A DNA stretch of 8,415 bases, taken from NCBI GenBank assembly GCA_028293225.1, contig JAQGPE010000736.1:1-8415 (forward strand). The letters are read 5' to 3'. Made by a program: the position numbers and the translations under genes. Position 1 is the first letter of the stretch, and every line of letters begins with the position of its first letter. The DNA comes from Akkermansiaceae bacterium. GTDB lineage: Bacteria; Verrucomicrobiota; Verrucomicrobiia; Verrucomicrobiales; Akkermansiaceae. The notes under the pieces were generated by a model. That model was given only the letters and a program-made list of their open reading frames with translations. It was not told where the DNA came from and did no database searches. This document shows positions 1-5,693 of this stretch, piece by piece.

Positions 1-356
1 GATCAGCGGCTCATTGCATGAGATGCGCGGCTGATTGTGATTCCTCATCAGCGTGATCTCGAGTTCCGGAGGAGATCGGCTCTCCCGCATAGAAAGCGAT
101 CCGTCATGGTTCATCACGGATCGTCAGGCGATTTGATCGAACCTCTGAATCACTGACTTTGAGCTCTTTATATTTCCACTACCCTCCTTCCTTGATCCAC
201 CCGTCTTCTAACAGGAAGTTGCATGGCGGATCCGCTTCAGATTGCACGCCAGTGGCGATAGCTTGATATTTACGACAAGGATAGTTTCTCCGGCGTCAAC
301 GAAAGGCAACCTGCCGGAGGCAAAGTCATCCCGATGGAGACCAGGGTGACGTCGTC
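1..356. other. Intergenic region with several hairpins, no gene found
   Basis: I find no convincing coding region here. The stretch looks less GC-rich than the genes that follow, including an AT-rich patch near 167-175. Bases 2-123 hold a run of inverted repeats: ATCAGC (2-7) with GCTGAT (30-35), enclosing CTCAT/ATGAG (10-14/18-22); GGAGA/TCTCC (71-75/81-85); and a nearly perfect palindrome at 97-123. None is followed by a T-run, so these are not standard terminators. The rest (124-356) is the upstream region and leader of the secreted-protein gene. I could not pick a -35/-10 pair with confidence. AGGG at 343-346, ten bases before the ATG at 357, is a plausible ribosome-binding site. Confidence 0.6.
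97..123. repeat. Near-perfect 27-base palindrome
   Basis: CGATCCGT (97-104) is the exact reverse complement of ACGGATCG (116-123). Inside, ATG (106-108) pairs with CAT (112-114) across a GTT loop, leaving one C/C mismatch on each side. It could be a dimeric protein-binding site or an RNA hairpin. No T-run follows, which argues against an intrinsic terminator. Its role is unknown. Confidence 0.55.
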
Positions 357-1139
357 ATGAAGACATCCACTAACATCATCACGAAAGTCGCCCTGGCTGC
401 GCTCCTCCTCACCTCCTCCACGACGTTCGCTGAGTACGTCACCGACGCCGATCCGGTGACCGCTGGCAATCAGCCGGGCAGCGTCTACTCCCCTGTCAGC
501 CTGACCGGGACGACCAAGTCTGAAGGCTGGACGGCCATGACCGCGGCCAACTACCCGGGCAACGGCGGCTTCCCCGGCACCAGCGCCTGGACCGGTCCCC
601 TCGCCTCCCAGGTGGGTCCGAACGCCGGCGCCAACGGCCTGGCCAAGCTCGCCAATGGCACCGCTGGCGGCCCGTATCCGTCCTCCGGCTCCATCTACCA
701 CGGCGGCGTGCTCTCCATCCCGAACACCTTCGGCGGCACCCTGGCTGCCCAGGCCAGCGGCACCGGCCTGCTGTCCGGCGTGAAGACGGTGGTCTTCCAG
801 CTCGATATCGGCGAGGCCTGGACCTACGACCTCTACAATGACGTCGCTCCGGTCCTGACCTACACGACCTCCGCCGGCACCTTCACGGTCAATGCCTCCT
901 TCGCGTCCAAGTACGCCAAGGTCTACAACGGCCAGGTGCTGATGAACGGCGAAAACGTCGACCTCTACATCAACTCCCGCTCCTACCAGTTCAACCTCAG
1001 CGGCGTGTCCGGCACCATCACTTCCCTCTCCGTGAAGTTCAATGGCGTCCAGCACAGCCAGGTCTATGGCGCCGGCCTCCAGCAGAGCACCACGACCTAC
1101 ACCACCAGCGTCCTGCGCGCCGACGTGGACGGAGAGTAA
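357..1139 (+). CDS. Secreted beta-rich hypothetical protein
   Basis: This 260-residue protein has a clear Sec signal peptide: a short basic N-terminus (K2, K10), a hydrophobic stretch VALAALLL, and a probable signal peptidase I site after residue 25 (TTFA, then EYV). The mature part has no cysteine, is rich in Gly, Ser, Thr and Asn, and its C-terminal half alternates hydrophobic and polar residues as in beta strands (for example VKTVVFQLDIGEAWTYDLYN around 141-160). No catalytic motif, membrane anchor, lipobox or PEP-CTERM tail is visible; it simply ends in ADVDGE. Codon use leans strongly to C-ending codons (GTC, ACC, TCC, AAC), which suggests good expression. The ATG has AGGG ten bases upstream, and a strong stem-loop follows the gene. 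It resembles my memory of verrucomicrobial exported proteins, but I assign no function. It is probably periplasmic or extracellular. Confidence 0.8.
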   Translation: MKTSTNIITKVALAALLLTSSTTFAEYVTDADPVTAGNQPGSVYSPVSLTGTTKSEGWTAMTAANYPGNGGFPGTSAWTGPLASQVGPNAGANGLAKLANGTAGGPYPSSGSIYHGGVLSIPNTFGGTLAAQASGTGLLSGVKTVVFQLDIGEAWTYDLYNDVAPVLTYTTSAGTFTVNASFASKYAKVYNGQVLMNGENVDLYINSRSYQFNLSGVSGTITSLSVKFNGVQHSQVYGAGLQQSTTTYTTSVLRADVDGE

Positions 1140-1191
1140 TCCCCCTTTCCCGGCGGCCTCCTGCTCAGGGGCCATGCATGGTTGCTGCAAG

Positions 1192-1233
1192 CGGCCTTCC
1201 TTCGCCACACGCGGGGGAAGGCCGTTCGGTTTT
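1192..1233 (+). terminator. Rho-independent terminator after the secreted-protein gene
   Basis: A perfect 9-bp stem CGGCCTTCC (1192-1200) / GGAAGGCCG (1216-1224) closes a 15-base loop, with a small inner CGC/GCG pairing possible. TTCGGTTTT follows on the plus strand. It starts 52 bases after the stop codon at 1139. It also lies just beyond the stop of the converging minus-strand gene, so it may help end transcription in both directions, although no T-run is present on the minus side. Confidence 0.65.
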
Positions 1234-1239
1234 CGGGAT

Positions 1240-1719
1240 TCAGGGGCGGCCGGATTCCGCTGACATCTCACGCAGCCGCTGCAGGCCGGCAAGCACGTCG
1301 GTGCGATTACCCGCCTTCAGCATCCACGGAGGCAGGCGGCTTTGCAGTGAGCTATTGGCCCAGCCCGTTTTCTCATCACGTCGTCGCTCGCGGAGAAAAG
1401 CGCCGATGAACGTCTCCAGAAAATCGATGTGCGCCAGATTGTACGCCCACAAGATTTCGCCGTGGCACGGCGTCTGGAACCAGAGGGAGAGGCCGAAACC
1501 ACGGAGATCCGGCCCGGTCCCGGGACAGCTCAAACCTCCGGTCTTCGCGTCCGGCAGCCACTCGCGGTTGTGGCCACAGGCGCCGCACACCATCCGATAG
1601 CTGGCAAAAACATTTCCCCTTTCAGGCCCGGGGAACAGACGCCCGTGACTTTGACATTTTGGGCAGCGCACCGCGATATCTCCGGTGAATTCACCGCGGT
1701 AGGTGCTGTCGAACTTCAT
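1240..1719 (-). CDS. Zinc-ribbon protein of unknown function
   Basis: This 159-residue protein carries two CxxC knuckles, CPKC (residues 19-22) and CGAC (45-48), separated by 22 residues: a typical zinc-ribbon arrangement binding one zinc. The C-terminal two thirds contain an aromatic stretch (GLSLWFQTPCHGEILWAYN, 76-94) and a probably helical segment with HIDFLETFIGAFLRER (97-112), ending in a basic, Leu-rich helix. No enzymatic motif or signal peptide is seen, so it should be cytoplasmic. I recall uncharacterised bacterial zinc-ribbon proteins with a similar body, but know no function. The ATG at 1719 is the first usable start and has no obvious Shine-Dalgarno. The gene lies 71 bases downstream of tRNA-Cys on the same strand, so read-through from the tRNA promoter is possible. 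Plus-strand frames through this stretch lack any comparable motif. Confidence 0.75.
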   Translation of the reverse strand: MKFDSTYRGEFTGDIAVRCPKCQSHGRLFPGPERGNVFASYRMVCGACGHNREWLPDAKTGGLSCPGTGPDLRGFGLSLWFQTPCHGEILWAYNLAHIDFLETFIGAFLRERRRDEKTGWANSSLQSRLPPWMLKAGNRTDVLAGLQRLREMSAESGRP

Positions 1720-1731
1720 GCGGGAACGAAG

Positions 1732-1742
1732 GACTCGGAGTC
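1732..1742. promoter_or_regulatory. Short palindrome upstream of the zinc-ribbon gene
   Basis: GACTC and GAGTC face each other around a single central G, 13-23 bases upstream of the zinc-ribbon ATG at 1719. The position would suit a small operator or a hairpin in the leader. It is short, and chance is a real possibility. Confidence 0.2.
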
Positions 1743-1790
1743 AGCGACTTCTTTTGCGGTCCGCGGCCTCCGGGCTAAAAGAAAACCCGC

Positions 1791-1865
1791 TGGAGGCGGA
1801 GGAGGGAATCGAACCCTCGAATGACGGTTTTGCAAACCATTGCCTTACCACTTGGCTACTCCGCC
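1791..1865 (-). tRNA. tRNA-Cys (anticodon GCA)
   Basis: Read on the minus strand, this is a complete cloverleaf of 75 nt including an encoded 3' CCA. The acceptor stem GGCGGAG pairs with CTCCGCC. The D-arm is GCC-AAGTGGTAA-GGC. The anticodon stem ATGGT/ACCGT encloses the loop TTGCAAA, which gives anticodon GCA (reads UGC/UGU, cysteine). The T-arm is GAGGG-TTCGATT-CCCTC. The discriminator base is U73, the known identity element for cysteinyl-tRNA synthetase, which supports the assignment. There is no intron. A promoter with a perfect TTGACA lies just upstream. Confidence 0.97.
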
Positions 1866-1888
1866 GTTACCGGCGCTGCGGGACGGCT

Positions 1889-1917
1889 GCTTTACGCGGG
1901 GCGACAGCCGGTGTCAA
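1889..1917 (-). promoter_or_regulatory. Sigma-70-type promoter of tRNA-Cys
   Basis: On the minus strand, TTGACA (1917-1912) is a perfect -35 box. It is followed, after exactly 17 bases, by TAAAGC (1894-1889), a 3/6 match to the -10 consensus. Transcription would begin near 1882, giving a leader of about 17 nt before the tRNA 5' end at 1865. Position, spacing and the good -35 make it a likely tRNA promoter; the weak -10 limits certainty. Confidence 0.6.
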
Positions 1918-1984
1918 TGCCGGGTTTTCTTGTGAACCGTCCTCCAGCCTTGCGCCGGGCCTCCCGGACAGCGATCAAGACGCC

Positions 1985-2380
1985 ATGCACGAGCGAATCC
2001 GCGACTACTACCAGGCCTTCAATTCCGGCGACCGCGAGGAACTGCTGGCGATGTTGGCGGACGATGTGCAGCACGATATCAACCAGGGCGGCACCGAAAC
2101 CGGCAAGCTCGCCTTCCGCGCCTTCCTGGAGCGGATGGACCGCTGCTACCGGGAAACCGTCGAGGACCTGGTGATCTTCTCCTTCGCCGATGGCACCCGC
2201 GCCGCGGCGGAGTTCTATATCCGCGGCGAATACCTCGCCACCGACGAGGGCCTGCCGGAAGCCAGCGGCCAGACCTACCATCTCCGTGTCGGCGCCTTCT
2301 TCGACCTCCGCGACGGCCTGATCACCCGGGTGACGAACTACTACAACCTCCAGCGCTGGCTGGAGCTGGTGGGAGCCTGA
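1985..2380 (+). CDS. Ketosteroid-isomerase-related SnoaL-like protein
   Basis: This 131-residue protein has the NTF2/SnoaL cone fold signature. An N-terminal helix (RIRDYYQAFNSGDREELLAM, 4-23) leads to the family strand with DDVQHDINQGG (26-36), a second helix (AFRAFLERMDRCYRE), and a C-terminal sheet with GQTYHLRVGAFFDLRDGLI and VTNYYNLQRWLELV. The NQGG and TNYYNLQ motifs fit the ketosteroid-isomerase-related family (TIGR02096, recalled from memory), whose length is about 130 residues. Relatives are usually cytoplasmic and of unknown substrate, so isomerase activity should not be assumed. The ATG at 1985 is chosen because any upstream in-frame start would run the protein through tRNA-Cys. 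No strong ribosome-binding site is visible. The lipoprotein gene begins 87 bases later on the same strand and may share its transcript. Confidence 0.88.
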   Translation: MHERIRDYYQAFNSGDREELLAMLADDVQHDINQGGTETGKLAFRAFLERMDRCYRETVEDLVIFSFADGTRAAAEFYIRGEYLATDEGLPEASGQTYHLRVGAFFDLRDGLITRVTNYYNLQRWLELVGA

Positions 2381-2467
2381 GACACCCGGCCCGGAGGAAA
2401 AGACGAGGTCCGGAGATCAGCCAATTTCTCCTTTAAGGATCGCCATCGAGAGGCTCTGTTAAACGAC

Positions 2468-3481
2468 ATGATCTCTTCTCCCCGCAAGATTCTCATCCTC
2501 GCGGCAATCGCCGCCATCTCGATCCCCGCCTGCAAGCCGAAGCGAACGGCAGCGGCCGAGCCCTCCGGCGCGTCTGAAAATTCCGGGCTGCCCACCACCA
2601 CCGGCGTCAGCGATGAGGAATTGCCCAAGCTGAAGCGGATGCGGGAAATCCTGGGCACCAAGCTGACGAAAAAGGAAAAGGATGCCACTCCGCCGGAGCA
2701 GCCTCCGGCCGGCGTCTTCGATCTGATCCACTACAAAGGCCCGCTCGGCTCGATGGCCGCCTATCTCAGCCCGGATCCGAAAGACGGGAAAAAGCACCCG
2801 CTCATCATCTGGCTGGTGGGCGGTTTCGGCAACGACATCGGCAACATCTCTTGGGAAGACAACGCTCCCGTGGAGAACGATCAGTCGGCATCCGCCTACC
2901 GGAAAGCCGGCATCGCCATGATGTATCCTTCCCTGCGCGGAGCGAATGGCAATCCCGGCTACCAGGAGTGCTGCTGTGGCGAGGCGGACGACGTGCTCGC
3001 GGCCGCCGCCCATGCCGCCAAACTGCCGTGGGTCGATCCCAAGCGCATCTACCTGGGCGGTCACAGCACCGGCGGCACGCTGGCGCTGCTCACCGCCGAG
3101 TCCGCGGACGAAGGCCAGTTCCGCGCCGTGATCGCATTCGGGCCCGCCCCCTCTGCCGCCGCCTACGGCCAGGAGCGCGTGCCCTTCGACATCGAAAACA
3201 AGAACGAGATCGCAGTCCGGTCCCCCTATCTTTTCCTGCCCCACCTCACCTCTCCCACCCTGGTCATCGAAGGCTACGGCGGCAATGCCGACGCCCTTGC
3301 TCTCCTGCGCAAGCTGAACCACAACCCCCGGGTCTCCTTCACTGAAGCGACCGGCATGAGCCACTTCTCGGTGCTGCACCCGGCGAACGCGGTCCTGGCG
3401 GCAAAGATCGCCAACGACACCGGCGCGACCTGCAATCTCAGCCTCAGCGACGCGGAGATCCAGGCGGCGGCCAAAAAGTAA
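2468..3481 (+). CDS. Alpha/beta-hydrolase lipoprotein (prolyl-oligopeptidase-like)
   Basis: This 337-residue protein begins with a lipoprotein-type signal: basic K7, the hydrophobic run ILILAAIAAISIPA, then Cys22 (lipobox IPAC; Pro at -2 is unusual). A low-complexity linker leads to the catalytic domain from about residue 82. Its features follow alpha/beta-hydrolases of the S9/acyl-peptide-hydrolase type: the oxyanion-side strand PLIIWLVGGFGND (111-123), the YPSLRGANGNPG motif (153-164), EADDVLAAA before the nucleophile, the elbow GGHSTGG with Ser200, and a C-terminal His299 in GMSHF. The acid is probably Asp275 in GYGGNADAL, which is less certain. It probably cleaves an ester or peptide in the periplasm or at a membrane; the substrate is unknown. 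Three consecutive cysteines (168-170) are odd for the family. The ATG at 2468 has only a weak GAGAGG about 14 bases upstream. Confidence 0.85.
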   Translation: MISSPRKILILAAIAAISIPACKPKRTAAAEPSGASENSGLPTTTGVSDEELPKLKRMREILGTKLTKKEKDATPPEQPPAGVFDLIHYKGPLGSMAAYLSPDPKDGKKHPLIIWLVGGFGNDIGNISWEDNAPVENDQSASAYRKAGIAMMYPSLRGANGNPGYQECCCGEADDVLAAAAHAAKLPWVDPKRIYLGGHSTGGTLALLTAESADEGQFRAVIAFGPAPSAAAYGQERVPFDIENKNEIAVRSPYLFLPHLTSPTLVIEGYGGNADALALLRKLNHNPRVSFTEATGMSHFSVLHPANAVLAAKIANDTGATCNLSLSDAEIQAAAKK

Positions 3482-3499
3482 GCTACGGAAGAAGCCGTA
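3475..3499 (-). terminator. Possible weak terminator in the convergent gap
   Basis: The hairpin TACGG (3484-3488) / CCGTA (3495-3499), with a 6-base loop, sits in the 25-base gap between two convergent genes. On the minus strand CTTTTT follows a few bases later (3480-3475), inside the last codons of the lipoprotein gene. The stem is short and the T-run is offset, so this is only a weak candidate for ending the nucleotidyltransferase transcript. Confidence 0.25.
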
Positions 3500-3506
3500 C
3501 CTGATC

Positions 3507-5315
3507 TCACCCAAAACTCGCGCGGATCCTCAGCAGCAACTCATTCACCTGATCCGGATCGGGGGCGTCCGGCAGGTCGCCGTGGAGGAAGGCCTCCTCC
3601 ACGGCGGCGAGCTTTTCCTCGGCGCGGGAAACGAGGTCCTCGTAGGTGAAATCGCCAGCGCGGATCCTCAGCAGTTCCTCGCGGTTCGGACGGCGGACCA
3701 GCAGGCCGTTGCCCGCCGCGATCTCCGCCGCCATGTCGAGCAGGCGGTGGGTGTGCATCAGGTTCTTCGAGTCGTAGCCGCGGCCGTGTGAGACGTTGTT
3801 CGAGTAGCGCTCCTCATTGCGATTGGCGACCCATTCCCAGTATTCGCGGTGGGCCTTGCAGTGGGCGCGGAAGGCGTCCTGATTGTAGTGCATCCAGGCC
3901 AGCGGCGCGGCCTCCTTCGGCACGCTGCTGAAGATGAGCGTGTCGGGGTCGCGGGGGGAAACGAGGCCGCGATACTCCGACGAACCACGATAGATCCCGT
4001 ACATGCCGCTGGCGTGCTGCACGGCGGTCAGCCCGCAGTCCTTCGGATCGATCCCTCGTGCCGTCAGCCAGTCCAGCACCGGCACACTGCCCTGCCCCTC
4101 CGGCACGTGGCAGAAATCCAGCATCGCCAGGCGCTGTTCCGGCTGCGGGTTGACAATCTTCTTGTTCAGTCCGCGCGCCTTGCGGATTTGGCCCATCGAG
4201 TATTCGCCGAAGGTTTTCGCGCACAACTTCGAAAGGAAGATCTCCGGCTTCAGCAGGTCCATGACCGGGTGGCGGTAGCGGAGGCAGTCCTCCGGCATGG
4301 CGAGCAGATCGAGCGCGTTCGGATTGTTTTTCAGCAGCAGTTCCAGCAGCCGGCCGACCTCGTAGTAGACCTCGTCGCTGCGCTCGTCGGAGACCATCTG
4401 GATCGTCTCCAGCCCGAGCAGAAATGAAGCGGGCGCGATGAAGATGCCGCGGCGGTCCTCGTCCGAACCCTCGATCGCCGTCCCGTAGGCATGACTCCCG
4501 GCCACACTGTCGAGCAACAGCAAGTCCCTCCGCCGGATCCGCTCCAGCGTGAAATCAGTCGCCCGCAGGATCGGGTTCGCCACCGGGATCTCAGCGCGGA
4601 AAAAACGGTTCACCGTCTCCGGCTCAACCACCTTGCGCGGCAGCTCGACCTGCTCCGTCAGGAAGTCCTGGAAGAAGGCGTCCAGCACGACGTGGCGCGG
4701 CATCTTTTCCCCCTCGACCGTGCGGGATTTCCACTCCAGCAGCTCCGGGATGACCGCCTGAACCTCGGCCGGAGCCATCGGGACCAGTTCCGCAAAGGCC
4801 ACCGGCGGGATGCCTTTCCCGGCCGCGATCCAGCGCGCCGCCAGCGACGAGCGCAGCGCATACAGGTAGTCCTTCGCCCGCACGTTTTCCTCGATCAGCT
4901 TGCTACGGATCATTCCGGTGGCGAGCCCGCGGTAGTGGGCATACGCAGCGGCCGGGGCGAACCATTCGCGGGCAGCCTCCCGCCAGCGCGCCAGGAAATC
5001 CTCGTCCTCCCGGTAGACCACCGGCGAGTGCAGCCACTCCAGCAGCGCACCATTTGAGGTGCTGAGCAGCTTGACCGATTTCCTCAAATCCCAGCCGCCG
5101 GCATCCAGCTCGCCCTCCATCGGCAGGTCGAGCGATTCCAGCCCCTTGTCGATCGCCAGATAGCTCGACGCCGGACGCACGAACAGGAAGCGGATGTCGT
5201 AGTCACTGTCGGGCGAAGCAAAGCCCCACGCCCGGCTGCCCGACTCGCAGGCGTAGCAAATCCGGATCTCGTGCTCCTTTTCCAGGCGGTCCAGCAGGGT
5301 GGCGATTTCGGTCAC
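3507..5315 (-). CDS. Tandem nucleotidyltransferase (two fused YcgL/RlaP-type modules)
   Basis: With the GTG start at 5315 the protein has 602 residues and contains two DNA-polymerase-beta-type nucleotidyltransferase modules. Module 1 (about 5-235) has ESGSRAWGF (24-32) and SDYDIR with metal-binding Asp38 and Asp40, then GWDLRKSVKLL and the helix KDYLYALRSSLAARWI. Module 2 (about 255-602) has GSHAYGT (273-279) and SDEDRRG with Asp285 and Asp287, a probable third acid in the EVYYEVGRLLEL segment, and a C-terminal GYDSKNLMHTHRLL (513-526) with conserved Asp, Lys and His. Each resembles the predicted nucleotidyltransferases of COG3541/PF10127, normally single-module proteins found with RNA repair genes (recalled knowledge). 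Both active sites look intact. It would transfer a nucleotide to RNA or a small molecule in the cytoplasm; the substrate is unknown. The true start is uncertain: the frame stays open to a GTG at 5429, and a strong GGGGAGGAA (5364-5356) precedes an in-frame ATT at 5348. Confidence 0.85.
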   Translation of the reverse strand: MTEIATLLDRLEKEHEIRICYACESGSRAWGFASPDSDYDIRFLFVRPASSYLAIDKGLESLDLPMEGELDAGGWDLRKSVKLLSTSNGALLEWLHSPVVYREDEDFLARWREAAREWFAPAAAYAHYRGLATGMIRSKLIEENVRAKDYLYALRSSLAARWIAAGKGIPPVAFAELVPMAPAEVQAVIPELLEWKSRTVEGEKMPRHVVLDAFFQDFLTEQVELPRKVVEPETVNRFFRAEIPVANPILRATDFTLERIRRRDLLLLDSVAGSHAYGTAIEGSDEDRRGIFIAPASFLLGLETIQMVSDERSDEVYYEVGRLLELLLKNNPNALDLLAMPEDCLRYRHPVMDLLKPEIFLSKLCAKTFGEYSMGQIRKARGLNKKIVNPQPEQRLAMLDFCHVPEGQGSVPVLDWLTARGIDPKDCGLTAVQHASGMYGIYRGSSEYRGLVSPRDPDTLIFSSVPKEAAPLAWMHYNQDAFRAHCKAHREYWEWVANRNEERYSNNVSHGRGYDSKNLMHTHRLLDMAAEIAAGNGLLVRRPNREELLRIRAGDFTYEDLVSRAEEKLAAVEEAFLHGDLPDAPDPDQVNELLLRIRASFG

Positions 5316-5433
5316 GGCCGGAACTTGCCACGAAAGGGCCGGCGGAATGAAGGGATTCCTCCCCTTTTCCCGCCGCGATGACAGCCGAGGACACCCTTCC
5401 CGCTTGCGGCCACCGGTCAAATTCGTCACTTAT

Positions 5434-5445
5434 ATGGGAACCCAT
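5434..5445. promoter_or_regulatory. Operator-like palindrome in the divergent gap
   Basis: ATGGG and CCCAT face each other around AA, next to the AT-rich TTATAT (5430-5435). It lies between the divergent nucleotidyltransferase and dapL genes, where regulatory sites are expected. I see no convincing -35/-10 pair in either direction. The repeat is short, so this is a weak call. Confidence 0.2.
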
Positions 5446-5460
5446 GGTCTCTCTCCCACA

Positions 5461-5501
5461 CGGTGATTCAGCCCATGCGACCCTGAACAGGACGATCACC
5501 G
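5461..5501 (+). repeat. Stem-loop in the region upstream of dapL
   Basis: CGGTGAT (5461-5467) is the exact complement of ATCACCG (5495-5501). Within the 27-base interior, either CCTG/CAGG (5482-5485/5488-5491) or TTCAG/CTGAA (5467-5471/5483-5487) can pair. If transcribed it would form a branched hairpin nearly 200 bases before the dapL start. It does not match a lysine riboswitch that I can recognise. Its function is unknown. Confidence 0.3.
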
Positions 5502-5693
5502 CGGCGCCTACCCCAAGCGGGAGCCGTGCGGGTTTGCCGGCGGCGCTGAAGTCATCAAGCGCCTGCCGCCAGAACCGGGCGTCCCGCTGACACGTCGCAA
5601 GGAAAAGCGGAATCATCGATGTGGGGGAGGGAACTACCGCCCGCTTTCCCGGGCTTGCCGCCTCCCGCCCGCGCCGCTACAGGTCGCCGCGAC

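Noticed and set aside
270..1292. Long minus-strand open frame antisense to the secreted-protein gene
   Set aside because: Its translation is a repetitive Gly/Ala/Val/Glu-rich sequence without motifs, typical of an antisense frame in GC-rich DNA. The plus strand has a real signal peptide and strong codon bias.
1703..1984. N-terminal extension of the SnoaL-like protein to 225 residues
   Set aside because: It would read straight through the tRNA-Cys gene on the opposite strand, and the extra sequence has no family resemblance. The family length is met from the ATG at 1985.
2459..3514. Minus-strand open frame antisense to the hydrolase lipoprotein
   Set aside because: Shadow frame without motifs. 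The plus strand has the lipobox, nucleophile elbow and catalytic His.
5203..5616. Minus-strand small protein of 137 residues across the divergent gap
   Set aside because: It overlaps the start of the nucleotidyltransferase in another frame, lacks the GC-rich third-position pattern of its neighbours, and shows no domain.
5619..5693. Earlier in-frame ATG for dapL
   Set aside because: It would add 25 Pro/Arg/Ala-rich residues not typical of DapL. The start at 5694 gives the usual 410 residues.
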